The position numbers were made by a program, and so were the translations under genes. A stretch of DNA of 22,049 nucleotides from Firm-04 sp045628085 (lineage in GTDB: Bacteria; Bacillota; Clostridia; Oscillospirales; Ruminococcaceae), in the NCBI GenBank assembly GCA_045628085.1, contig JAZQOZ010000167.1, forward strand, positions 1 to 22,049. Reading direction: 5' to 3'. Within the stretch, counting starts at the first letter, position 1; the number at the start of each line of letters is the position of its first letter. This document shows, piece by piece, positions 1 through 7,465 of the stretch. The notes under the pieces are model-generated. The model had not been told where the DNA came from. It did not search any database and worked only from the letters and a program-made list of their open reading frames with translations.

Positions 1-44
1 AGAGTTCGCGCATACAGAGGGGAGTAGGTAAGGAAAGAGGTGAG

Positions 45-70
45 CGCTGCACCGACGTTACGGTGCGGCG
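45..70. repeat. Hairpin, 10-bp stem
   Basis: CGCTGCACCG (45-54) pairs with CGGTGCGGCG (61-70), with one G-T wobble, around the loop ACGTTA. There is no U-tract on either side, so it is unlikely to be an intrinsic terminator. It sits 8 bases before a second inverted repeat, which suggests a structured RNA or a small mobile-element end. Confidence 0.55.
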
Positions 71-78
71 AAACCCTT

Positions 79-125
79 AGGGAGAGGGGAGATATGAGCG
101 TAAGCGAAGAATCTCCTCTCCCTAT
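79..125. repeat. Imperfect inverted repeat, 14-bp arms
   Basis: The left arm TAGGGAGAGGGGAGAT (79-94) pairs with ATCTCCTCTCCCTA (about 111-124), with a two-base bulge in the left arm. The loop of about 16 bases contains GAGCGTAAGCGA. No U-run follows the stem on either strand. It may be part of a dispersed intergenic element. Confidence 0.55.
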
Positions 126-149
126 GGTTCTTCCCCTCGCATTCGCGCC

Positions 150-246
150 CCGCGCCCAACAAAATCTAACATCCGGATTATAGATAAAGAATAGCAAGCC
201 AATTATATACAATACCGCGCCCAACAAAATCTAACATCCGGATTAT
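150..246. repeat. Two copies of a 32-bp perfect direct repeat
   Basis: The unit beginning CCGCGCCCAACAAAATC occurs at 150-181 and again, identically, at 215-246, an offset of 65 bp. Each copy contains the palindrome ATCCGGAT. The sequence between the copies (182-214) is A/T-rich and partly resembles the sequence after the second copy (tagataaagaatag compared with gggtgaagaatgg). This suggests the whole block of about 65 bp was duplicated and then diverged. Confidence 0.8.
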
Positions 247-265
247 GGGTGAAGAATGGTAAATC

Positions 266-331
266 AAATCCAACAGTAAATTAAAATAAACTAAATCCAA
301 CAGTAAACCTAAAATAAACCAAATCCAACAG
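266..331. repeat. A-rich tandem repeat, about 27-bp period, 2.4 copies
   Basis: AAATCCAACAG starts at 266, 293 and 321. The first two copies continue with a similar tail (taaattaaaataaact, taaacctaaaataaacc) and the third is cut short by the end of the HAD gene. Read on the minus strand it gives a hydrophobic LLLDLVYFN-like peptide, which is probably not translated. With only 2.4 short, imperfect copies and no spacers it is not a CRISPR array. Confidence 0.75.
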
Positions 332-338
332 CTCACCT

Positions 339-1169
339 TTAGACCGATGCCGTGAAATATGTGATCCAATCAGCAAAAAATCCGTCTTTACAGGTCTTTT
401 CAGATACGAATCCACCCTTGCTCCGTACTGCCTCAATTACCGAAGTCTGCGAATCCGCCGGACAGCCGCACCGGTCGGCAGCCAGCAGCATCGCAATATC
501 ATTGTCAAAATCTCCTGCCGCGCCGATGATCGTCCCTGCCGGCAGCATCGGCCGAATCTTTTCAAGCGCCGTTCCCTTATTGGTATTCTTCGGCAGCATT
601 TCCAGAAACCAGCGGTGCGAACGTGTGAAATTTACATCGGCAAACTGTTCCTGCTTCACATATTCAAGCATCGCGGAAATCTGCTCCGGCGCACCGGCAA
701 ACAGTGCCTTGAAGCATTCTGCCGGATCAACTTCATCAAGCGTTTTCATCACAAACGGAATATGCGTGATCTCCAGATGCCGCCGTTCATATTCTCCGTC
801 CTGAAAAACATAAACGCCGGAAGAATGCAGAACCTCTGCTCCGACTTCCGGAAATGCAGCCGCAAGTTCTTCCAGCAGTTCCCGTGTTCCATGGGGCAGA
901 AATGCCGTTCCGTTCGGGGCAGGCTGATCTGCGGCGGAATCCCAGAGCAGTGCGCCGTTATACATCACCGAAGCGAAATCCGGCTGAAATAAATCAAGAT
1001 ATGTCTGCGCCGCCTGCTTTCCTCTGCCTGTTGCAATGCTGAATAAGCCGCCGTTTCTGCGGAAATCCGCGATCGCGGCGGCATCTTCCTGCGATACGGT
1101 CTTATCCGGCATCAGCAGTGTACCGTCAAGATCGGTCAGCAGGGCAAGCCCTGAAAAAGGTTTATTCAT
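339..1169 (-). CDS. Cof-type HAD hydrolase (HAD-IIB sugar-phosphate phosphatase family)
   Basis: This 276-residue protein is a soluble phosphatase of the haloacid dehalogenase superfamily. Members usually remove phosphate from sugar phosphates or flavin/pyridoxal phosphates; the substrate here cannot be read from sequence. All four HAD motifs are visible: DLDGT at 13-17 (Asp13 nucleophile, Asp15 acid/base), SIATGR at 44-49 (Thr47), Lys198 in NKGTAL, and GDFDND at 229-234. The long insert between motifs II and III is a C2 (IIB) cap. The length is normal for the family. The start is supported by AAGGAG about 10 bases upstream, which overlaps the end of the preceding DUF2344 gene (15-base gap), so it is the last gene of the operon. 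Family assignment is firm; the substrate is unknown. Confidence 0.9.
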   Translation of the reverse strand: MNKPFSGLALLTDLDGTLLMPDKTVSQEDAAAIADFRRNGGLFSIATGRGKQAAQTYLDLFQPDFASVMYNGALLWDSAADQPAPNGTAFLPHGTRELLEELAAAFPEVGAEVLHSSGVYVFQDGEYERRHLEITHIPFVMKTLDEVDPAECFKALFAGAPEQISAMLEYVKQEQFADVNFTRSHRWFLEMLPKNTNKGTALEKIRPMLPAGTIIGAAGDFDNDIAMLLAADRCGCPADSQTSVIEAVRSKGGFVSEKTCKDGFFADWITYFTASV

Positions 1170-1184
1170 AGGGGATATGCTCCT

Positions 1185-1865
1185 TCAGATAAAATCCGAA
1201 CCGTCTGCACAGAGTATGGCGATCCGTTCCGCGTGCATCATGCCGGTACGGACATCCGGTGCATGATCCGGCAGCCACGCAAGAAATGCGTCGGTCAGTA
1301 GACCGGGATTCACATTGACCGATGTTCCGGCAGGTGTCCGCAGTTTGAGCCACAGACCGTCCGCAAGTGTCTGCGTCATCATGATCTGTGCCTGTGCCTT
1401 GACATCAATTTCGGCACTGCCGCGCTTTGTTTTCTTTTCAACAAGTATCTCCGGCTGCGCAATAAATGCATCCCACGCATTGCGGAGCGCATCGGCAGAA
1501 ACAGTATCGTCCGCACAATCCAAAGCGATCGTATAATCTGCATACGCAATATCTGTATGCTTGCGGATCGGCTGTGCGACTGCCTTGATCTGCAAATCAG
1601 GCGGCAGAACACGATTCAGGCGCGTCATGGCTTCCTGCATGGACATTTCCCCGTCAATACGGAAATCCATGCATTCGCAGCCGCTTTCATAGCCGAGTGA
1701 CAGCGCAAGCGGAAACATCAGATAAGCGTGCGGATTGAAGCCCTCAGTGAACCAGATCGGTACGCCGGCGCGCCGGAATGCACGCTGCATACACCGCATC
1801 AGATCAAGATGAGAGATATATTTTGCGCGTCTGCGCTTTTCAAATGTTGCTCTGACCGGAATCAT
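1185..1865 (-). CDS. TIGR03936 family radical-SAM-associated protein (DUF2344)
   Basis: A 226-residue protein of the DUF2344/TIGR03936 family. It is recognised by its N-terminal segment with KYISHLDLMR at about 14-23 and the FTEGFNPHA block near residue 40. In Firmicutes this family is encoded next to, or fused to, the TIGR03960 radical SAM protein. That partner is encoded upstream in this operon, separated by two small DUF2500 genes. The protein has no Cys cluster of its own, so it is probably an accessory or substrate-handling partner of the radical SAM enzyme (inference). No established biochemical role is known to me. An AAAGGAG ribosome binding site lies just upstream of the ATG at 1865. 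The gap to the previous gene is 32 bases. Confidence 0.85.
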   Translation of the reverse strand: MIPVRATFEKRRRAKYISHLDLMRCMQRAFRRAGVPIWFTEGFNPHAYLMFPLALSLGYESGCECMDFRIDGEMSMQEAMTRLNRVLPPDLQIKAVAQPIRKHTDIAYADYTIALDCADDTVSADALRNAWDAFIAQPEILVEKKTKRGSAEIDVKAQAQIMMTQTLADGLWLKLRTPAGTSVNVNPGLLTDAFLAWLPDHAPDVRTGMMHAERIAILCADGSDFI

Positions 1866-1897
1866 TGCCGGATTCTCCTTTCCGATGCGAAGGACAT

Positions 1898-2293
1898 TCA
1901 GAAATGTCCCGGAATAAAATCAATGAACTGTGAACCCTGATAGAACAGCTGTCCGATATCGCCCTCTGAAAGCCGCCGGAATATTTCAGAATTGACCGTC
2001 AGCTCAATATGCTGAAAATTTTTGGTTTCAAAGGTAATGTAATAAAAGACCGTCGGCCCGTAGGCATATTCCTTATCATAATACAGCGTATTCGGATCTC
2101 TGCGTTTGCGCGAACGCTTTTGCAGGACGGTTGCTTCAATGGAGCTGTCTCCGGCGTGTTCCTTCGGATTTGCCTTGAAATTCCGCCGGACAGCAATTAT
2201 GATAAACACGATGATCGCTGCTGAGATCAGGATCAGCGGCAGGCTGACAAGCAGCGGAACTGCTGACTGTAAAACGGATTCTTCTGTATACAT
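1898..2293 (-). CDS. DUF2500 family membrane protein (copy 2)
   Basis: This 131-residue protein has one N-terminal membrane segment at about residues 10-35 (VPLLVSLPLILISAAIIVFI). It is followed by a basic stretch and a soluble C-terminal domain. That domain matches the DUF2500 pattern: a positively charged ATVLQKRSRKRR strand, then YYITFET, a hydrophobic SEIFRRLSEGDIGQLFYQG block and a terminal FIDF. The family has no known function. It is paralogous to the next gene upstream (2323-2748), sharing YY-TFE, the G-GTL/GQL turn and Q-FIDF. An AGGAGG ribosome binding site sits 5-6 bases before the ATG. Both copies sit inside the radical-SAM operon. The family call rests on pattern memory and is moderately secure. 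Confidence 0.75.
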   Translation of the reverse strand: MYTEESVLQSAVPLLVSLPLILISAAIIVFIIIAVRRNFKANPKEHAGDSSIEATVLQKRSRKRRDPNTLYYDKEYAYGPTVFYYITFETKNFQHIELTVNSEIFRRLSEGDIGQLFYQGSQFIDFIPGHF

Positions 2294-2322
2294 TTTTATC
2301 CTCCTGAGATGTCCATGATTCG

Positions 2323-2748
2323 TTAAAGACCGTTGACACGATACCGTATATCGCGTGTAAAATCAATAAATTGCTGACCTTCCGGCGTGTTCCGGTATCT
2401 CAGTGTACCGACAAATCCGGCAAGGCAGCCGCAGAAAACGGCTTCCGGAATACACATTTCCGTTCGTGTGCCGTCCTGTGCTTCAAATGTCATATAATAC
2501 AGATTATGGTGCGAGGCAGAAATACTGTACTCCGCCCCCGGCGCATCCGGTGTATTTACCGTCACGATCCGTTTATCCACAATGCGTACATAGATCTGTG
2601 CATACATCGGCAGCGCGGCGCGTGATTGCCGGGAAATTGCTCTGCGTGCCGGATTTCTCCCTGATTTCGGATTGGTCACAAATGCCAGTACGACACCGAG
2701 AATACTGCACGCCAGTATGATAACAGGCAGTGAAATGATAACGCTCAT
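2323..2748 (-). CDS. DUF2500 family membrane protein (copy 1)
   Basis: A 141-residue protein with an N-terminal membrane segment at about 3-25 (VIISLPVIILACSILGVVLA) and a soluble C-terminal domain. It has the same layout as its neighbour at 1898-2293: VRIVDKRIVTV, LYYMTFEAQDG, VGTLRYRNTPEGQQFIDF. It differs in having extra cysteines (CIPEAVFCGC, about 99-108) and a longer tail after FIDF. The membrane segment is immediate, with no cleavable signal. GGAGG lies about 7 bases before the ATG. It follows the TIGR03960 gene by 20 bases and precedes its paralogue by 29. The function is unknown. The pair probably arose by tandem duplication and diverged considerably. Confidence 0.72.
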   Translation of the reverse strand: MSVIISLPVIILACSILGVVLAFVTNPKSGRNPARRAISRQSRAALPMYAQIYVRIVDKRIVTVNTPDAPGAEYSISASHHNLYYMTFEAQDGTRTEMCIPEAVFCGCLAGFVGTLRYRNTPEGQQFIDFTRDIRYRVNGL

Positions 2749-2768
2749 CCGTTTTCCTCCGGCAAAAG

Positions 2769-4631
2769 TCAGCTTTCCTTTGTATATTCAAAGCAGGGAT
2801 GACCGGTTTCTTTTGAGACACCGCATCCTGCGCAGTTCAGACGGCAGTGCTGTGTTGTGCAGGCCTGCTTTGCCTTTTCATTTTCACGGATCAGAAATGC
2901 CTTGTCTACATAATAATCCAGATGATCCCACGGGCAGATCTCATCGTAGGGACGCGGACGGTTCGCATAAAATTCAACATTCAGACCGGCATCTGCAAAG
3001 GCTTCGAGCCAGAGATCATACCGGAAATGCTCCGACCATGCGTCAAAGATACAGCCGCGCTTCCATGCGCCGTATACAACATCGCAGAGCCGTCTGTCGC
3101 CTCTTGCAAGCACGGCTTCCAGAATGCTCGTTTCCGGAAAATGCCAGTTTGCGCGGATGCGCTTATGTCCGGCAGCCGCTTCTTCGAGGATCTTCTGCTT
3201 ATGTGCGATCATTTCGCGTGTATCCTGCGGATGAAATTCAAACGGTGTAAAGGGCTTCGGGACAAAGGTTGCGATCGAGCAGGAGATCTGCACGGGCTTG
3301 CCCTTCGGGCGGCGTTCGCCCTCATAATACAGATCGACAACGCGCTGTGCAAGCTCAATGATGCCGCGGATATCTTCATCTGTTTCGGTCGGCAGTCCCA
3401 TCATAAAATAGAGCTTGACCGAGGTTTGTCCGGCATCAAAGGCGATCTTGCAGGTGCGCATCAATTCTTCTTCGGTGACATTTTTATTGATGACATCGCG
3501 CAGACGCTGTGTACCGGCTTCCGGTGCAAAGGTCAGACCGCTGCTGCGTACTCTCCGCAGGCGGTTCATCAGACCTGTGCTGAAATTATCCACGCGCAGG
3601 GAGGGCAGGCTCAGATTGATATGTTCATCTTCGGTAAAGGTCAGCAGACCGTCCATCATCTCCTCGATCTGCGAGTGATCGGAAGTGGAAAGCGAACAGA
3701 GCGACAATTCTTCATAGCCCGTATTGTTGATGAGCTTTCGGGACTGTTCACAGATCGTTTCCGGCGATTTTTCGCGGAACGGACGATAAAGGAAACCAGC
3801 CTGACAGAAACGGCAGCCGCGCAGACAGCCGCGCAGAACTTCCGTCACAGCGCGGTCATGCACGATCTCCGAAAACGGAACAACAAATCCTTCCGGTGAC
3901 GGGCATTTGTCGAAATCTTCGATGATACGTTTTTTTACGGTTGCCGGAGCGCCGTCCTTCGGGGTAACTGCCTTGACCGTACCGTCCGCATGATAGCTGA
4001 CATCATAAAGCGACGGCACATATACACCCTGAATCTGCGCGGCGGCTTTCAGAAATTCCGAACGTGTCGCGCCTGCATCGCGCATTTTCACATACAGATC
4101 CATGACCTCAAGATCGAGTTCTTCGCCCTCTCCGAGGAAGAATAAGTCACAGAAATCCGCAAGCGGCTCCGGATTGCACGCGCATGAACCGCCTGCACAG
4201 ACGATCGGTGCAATGGCTTCGCCGCGGTCACGCTGATAGATCGGTACGCCTGCAAGATCGAGCATATTCAGCAGATTCGTATAGCAAAGCTCATATTGCA
4301 GCGTAAACCCGATAAAATCAAAGTCTTTGATCGGTTCAAGGCTTTCGAGCGCATACAGCGGCAGGTGATTTTCCCGCATCAGCGCCTCAAAATCGGTATC
4401 CGGCGCAAAGACGCGCTCACACCAGTATTCCGGACGATGATTGATGCAGGAATACAGCACCTTCATGCCGAGATGGCTCATGCCGACATCATAGCGGTCC
4501 GGAAAGCAGAATGCAAACCGCGCCTTGACATCGGCTTTATTTTTCATGACGCTGCCCGGTTCGCCGCCGATATATCGGGCAGGCTTCTGCACTTTGAGCA
4601 GCAGCGGTTCAATTTGTTCAAAGAGGTTCAT
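2769..4631 (-). CDS. TIGR03960 family B12-binding-domain radical SAM protein
   Basis: This 620-residue protein has an N-terminal B12-binding-like region (about 30-220), then a radical SAM core. The [4Fe-4S]/SAM motif is C269-x3-C273-x2-C276 in RGCLRGCRFCQAGF. Core landmarks follow: LSLCSLSTSDHS at about 309-320, FAPEAGTQRLR at 368-378 and KLYFMMGLPTET at 406-417. A second cysteine cluster lies at the C-terminus (C591, C596, C600, C603, C613) and could hold an auxiliary cluster or metal. The length and architecture are typical of TIGR03960. The partner DUF2344 gene is three genes downstream. The family is widespread in Firmicutes, and its reaction is not established to my knowledge. The gene follows the U32 gene by 25 bases, with GGAG about 13 bases before the ATG. 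Confidence 0.88.
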   Translation of the reverse strand: MNLFEQIEPLLLKVQKPARYIGGEPGSVMKNKADVKARFAFCFPDRYDVGMSHLGMKVLYSCINHRPEYWCERVFAPDTDFEALMRENHLPLYALESLEPIKDFDFIGFTLQYELCYTNLLNMLDLAGVPIYQRDRGEAIAPIVCAGGSCACNPEPLADFCDLFFLGEGEELDLEVMDLYVKMRDAGATRSEFLKAAAQIQGVYVPSLYDVSYHADGTVKAVTPKDGAPATVKKRIIEDFDKCPSPEGFVVPFSEIVHDRAVTEVLRGCLRGCRFCQAGFLYRPFREKSPETICEQSRKLINNTGYEELSLCSLSTSDHSQIEEMMDGLLTFTEDEHINLSLPSLRVDNFSTGLMNRLRRVRSSGLTFAPEAGTQRLRDVINKNVTEEELMRTCKIAFDAGQTSVKLYFMMGLPTETDEDIRGIIELAQRVVDLYYEGERRPKGKPVQISCSIATFVPKPFTPFEFHPQDTREMIAHKQKILEEAAAGHKRIRANWHFPETSILEAVLARGDRRLCDVVYGAWKRGCIFDAWSEHFRYDLWLEAFADAGLNVEFYANRPRPYDEICPWDHLDYYVDKAFLIRENEKAKQACTTQHCRLNCAGCGVSKETGHPCFEYTKES

Positions 4632-4656
4632 AAATCATGTATCTCCGTTGCATTTC

Positions 4657-5883
4657 TCATGATTCGGCAATTCGCTTCCGGACAAATGCACCTGCCGGAA
4701 CAGCATAATCACAAAGGAACGAGCAGTCCATCACAGCATGATTTGCCGCTTCGACCGGTTCGCCTTCCCCGTTTTGCAGATCGGTGACAGTCAATGTCAG
4801 CGGTTTCTGCTGCGGCATGAGGATCTCAACAGTATCACCGGCAAAGAAGCGGTTTCGCTGACTGACATACAGTCTGCCGTTCTCCTGTTTCTGCACGATG
4901 CCGATGACTTCATAATCACGGATATAGCCGTTTTCTTCCTGCCAGATGAGGTCTTTTCGCTGACCGAACGCAAATCCGACCGTATACGGACGGTGGCTGA
5001 CATTGTTCAGTTCCTGCATCACCCACTGCGGCACTTCATGCGCAGGCTCGTCAAACAGGCTGTCCAGCGCCATACGGTAAGCATTCGTCACGCCGGCAAC
5101 ATAATATGCGGCTTTCGCCCTGCCCTCGATCTTGACCGAATCCACGCCTGCATCCGCAAGCTCTTTCAGATACGGCAGCAGACAGAGATCCTTTGCATTG
5201 AGGATATAGCTGCCGTCGGAATCTTCATCCACAGGGAAATACTGCCCCGGACGTTTTTCTTCCATGAGCGCATATTTCCAGCGGCAGGACTGCGCACACG
5301 CACCGCGGTTTGCATCTCTGCCGGTCAGATATTCGGAAAGCAGGCATCTGCCGGAAACGCTCATGCACATTGCACCGTGAACAAAGACCTCGATTTCAAG
5401 ATCGGACGGTGTTTTTGCACGCAGCTCCGCGATCTCCGCGATGGAAAGTTCTCTTGCAAGAACAACGCGCTTTACGCCGAGTGCATAGAGCGCGTTTGCA
5501 GTCTGATAATTGACCACGCCCGTTTGTGTAGAAGCATGAACAGTCAGCTTCGGCGCAAGGGCGCGGATCTGTGTGATAACGCCGAGGTCGGCGGCAATGA
5601 CTGCATCAATGCCGCACGCCTCAACATTTTTGATAAATTCGGGGAACGCATCCATTTCCGCATTGCGCGGCAGGACATTCGCAGTCAGATAGACCTGAAC
5701 GCCCTGTGCGTGTGCCGTCTGCACGGCAAGCTGCAATGCATCAAAATCAAAATTTTTCGCTGCGGCACGCATTCCGTATTCCTTTGCTCCGACATAAACG
5801 GCATCTGCGCCGTACTGCAATGCTGCCGCAAAGCATTCCGCATCGCCTGCCGGAGCCAGCAGTTCAGGCTTATGTCTCACCAT
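4657..5883 (-). CDS. Peptidase U32 family protein, TrhP/YrrO-like tRNA hydroxylation protein
   Basis: A 408-residue member of the U32 family. Despite the 'peptidase' name, characterised relatives (B. subtilis YrrN/YrrO, E. coli TrhP) act in prephenate-dependent 5-hydroxyuridine formation at tRNA U34, and RlhA hydroxylates 23S rRNA. The conserved block VFVHGAMCMSVSGRCLL (167-183) through RDANRGACAQSCRWKY carries Cys173, Cys180, Cys196 and Cys200, the likely Fe-S ligands. NAKDLC (229-234) and KIEGR (251-255) are also present. Residues from about 300 form the U32 C-terminal domain. The frame is open further upstream, but the conserved ELLAPAGD start places the ATG at 5883. That ATG overlaps the mltG stop by 14 bases, suggesting translational coupling. 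The mltG-U32 order mirrors B. subtilis yrrL-yrrO, but the yrrM methyltransferase is missing here. Confidence 0.88.
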   Translation of the reverse strand: MVRHKPELLAPAGDAECFAAALQYGADAVYVGAKEYGMRAAAKNFDFDALQLAVQTAHAQGVQVYLTANVLPRNAEMDAFPEFIKNVEACGIDAVIAADLGVITQIRALAPKLTVHASTQTGVVNYQTANALYALGVKRVVLARELSIAEIAELRAKTPSDLEIEVFVHGAMCMSVSGRCLLSEYLTGRDANRGACAQSCRWKYALMEEKRPGQYFPVDEDSDGSYILNAKDLCLLPYLKELADAGVDSVKIEGRAKAAYYVAGVTNAYRMALDSLFDEPAHEVPQWVMQELNNVSHRPYTVGFAFGQRKDLIWQEENGYIRDYEVIGIVQKQENGRLYVSQRNRFFAGDTVEILMPQQKPLTLTVTDLQNGEGEPVEAANHAVMDCSFLCDYAVPAGAFVRKRIAES

Positions 5884-7465
5884 TTGCTGCTGCCTTTGCT
5901 GCTGCATACTGTGCCTGAACGATCGCAAGGTTCTGCTCGTGCTGATCGTTGGTTTCTGCAAAGAATGTTTCGCCGGTATCAATATTCGAGTTGAAGAAGT
6001 AGTCATTGCACGGTACCAGCGGATAAAGCACGGCTTCGATCGCCTCACGTCCGGGGTTATTGATCGCTCCCGGCGGCAGACCGGTACCTTTATAGGTGTT
6101 GTATGCGGTCGTCATGATATCATCCGGAACCAGAAGATTTTCTGCGATCACATCGGCATATTTTCTGGTCGGGTCGGATTCGAGTTTCGGGAAGAGCGCC
6201 GGACTTTGCAGACGGTTGTGGAAAATAGCCGCGATATGCTTCATATAATCCACTCTGGAAGCCTCGCCCTGTACCATAGAAGCAAGGGTAATGACCTGAT
6301 CGAGCGTCATGCCGAGTTCTTCCATCTTCTGATAGTCACCGTCTGTGATCTTGGAATCGAAGTTTGCGTAGATCTTCTGTGCAACGATGTTCGGTTCTTC
6401 CTTGACGTAGAAATCATAGGTATCAGGGAAGCAGTAGCCCTCACGCTGCTGCCATTTCTGCGCACTCTTTTCCGGCAGATATTCCTCAAAGCGGAAGCCG
6501 TAATTGCCGCCGTTGAAATAGAACAGGAAATCTTCCGCATTGCAGATCTCGTTTTCCTGAAGGATACGTGCCACATCAATGAGCTTCGTACCTTCCGGAA
6601 TTACAATACGCTGTGTTTCACGTTCATCCGCCTTATTCGTACAAAGCTCCTCGATCATTGCTTCGTAGGACATGGAAGGTCTGATAATATGCTCGCCTGC
6701 AATATAGCTGCCGTCCTTGCCGTTCATACGGGAAACCAGACGGAACACCTGCGGCAGGGAGATCATGCCGGAGAGCTGGAGCTGTTCTGCGATATCCTGC
6801 GTTGTTGAACCGTCAGAGATCGTCACGATACGTTCTCCGATATCCTTATCAATGCCGTACATTTCTTTTGCAACACCGAGGATCGCCGCAGCAAGCACCG
6901 AGGATGATGCAAGGATCACAGTCAGCAGAACGAGCGTGCAGGAGAGCTTGCGGCTCTTTTTGCGCTTCGTAAATTTCCGTTTTCTGCGGATCTTTCTGCC
7001 CCATTCGTCGAACTGCTTTTCTTCCTCTGCAAGATCGGCAAGTTCCTCCTCAACGGTACGCTTCGGAGCTTTTTGTTTGGTTTTCTTCTTGGTATTTTCC
7101 TTTTTCTTTTTTTCGCCTGCCTGACGGATACTGTCGGAAAGCTGACCTGCCTTATCTTTCAGCAGACCGGCAACACCGGCGGCTTTCTCTTTGAGTGCAT
7201 CAGCCTTTGAAGCGGATGCCGGCTGTTCGGGAAGCGGCATTTCCTTTTCAGCAGCATCGTTCTCTGCCGGTTTCTCATCTGCCGCATCATTTTCCGCATT
7301 TGTATCCGCATCTGCCGGAGCAGCAGGATCGTCCGCCTGTGCATCGTCATCTGTCAGCTCGGTGATCTCTACCGTCAGCGATTCGGAAGGCGCTGCTGAT
7401 CCCGTTTCGGCGGAATCGAGTGCTTCCTGTTCATCACCCTGACGGGATGTCTGTTCATCAGCCAT
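5870..7465 (-). CDS. mltG: Endolytic murein transglycosylase MltG (YceG-like), long N-terminal extension
   Basis: MltG is an inner-membrane lytic transglycosylase that cuts nascent peptidoglycan strands. This 531-residue form has three parts. Residues 1-100 are Asp/Glu/Ala-rich. Residues 116-175 are very Lys/Arg-rich. One membrane helix at about 174-196 leads to the extracellular YceG domain. Catalytic Glu401 is visible in MVQGEASRVDYMKHIAA. Other family landmarks are EGYCFPDTYDFY (342-353) and YNTYKGTGLPPGAINNPG (455-472). The YceG domain is normal, but the cytosolic N-terminus of about 173 residues is much longer than in E. coli MltG. A GGAGG site precedes the ATG. The ATG overlaps the end of the cyclo-ligase gene by 8 bases, and the 3' end overlaps the U32 gene by 14 bases. 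Confidence 0.92.
   Translation of the reverse strand: MADEQTSRQGDEQEALDSAETGSAAPSESLTVEITELTDDDAQADDPAAPADADTNAENDAADEKPAENDAAEKEMPLPEQPASASKADALKEKAAGVAGLLKDKAGQLSDSIRQAGEKKKKENTKKKTKQKAPKRTVEEELADLAEEEKQFDEWGRKIRRKRKFTKRKKSRKLSCTLVLLTVILASSSVLAAAILGVAKEMYGIDKDIGERIVTISDGSTTQDIAEQLQLSGMISLPQVFRLVSRMNGKDGSYIAGEHIIRPSMSYEAMIEELCTNKADERETQRIVIPEGTKLIDVARILQENEICNAEDFLFYFNGGNYGFRFEEYLPEKSAQKWQQREGYCFPDTYDFYVKEEPNIVAQKIYANFDSKITDGDYQKMEELGMTLDQVITLASMVQGEASRVDYMKHIAAIFHNRLQSPALFPKLESDPTRKYADVIAENLLVPDDIMTTAYNTYKGTGLPPGAINNPGREAIEAVLYPLVPCNDYFFNSNIDTGETFFAETNDQHEQNLAIVQAQYAAAKAAANGET

Larger units (their letters stand above)
1..338. other. Gene-free, repeat-rich intergenic segment
   Basis: No convincing gene lies here. 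The only longer open frame (minus strand, 178-369) is a translation of short repeats with no ribosome binding site. The segment contains a 10-bp hairpin (45-70), a longer imperfect inverted repeat (79-125), a 32-bp perfect direct repeat (150-181 and 215-246) and an A-rich tandem repeat of about 27 bp (266-331). It lies downstream of the HAD gene that ends the minus-strand operon, and no hairpin plus U-run terminator is visible close to that stop. It looks like non-coding dispersed-repeat material, but copy number cannot be judged from one window. Confidence 0.6.

Noticed and set aside
266..331. Possible CRISPR array
   Set aside because: There are only 2.4 short imperfect copies with no unique spacers of regular length and no cas genes nearby.
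178..369. 63-codon minus-strand hydrophobic ORF
   Set aside because: The peptide is a translation of the A-rich tandem repeat. It overlaps the end of the HAD gene and lacks a ribosome binding site.
4738..5994. 418-codon plus-strand open frame
   Set aside because: It is the shadow of the U32 gene, with no ribosome binding site or recognisable motifs.
5884..6048. Upstream extension of the U32 gene
   Set aside because: These 55 codons lie inside mltG, in another frame, and lack family similarity. The conserved ELLAPAGD start follows the ATG at 5883.
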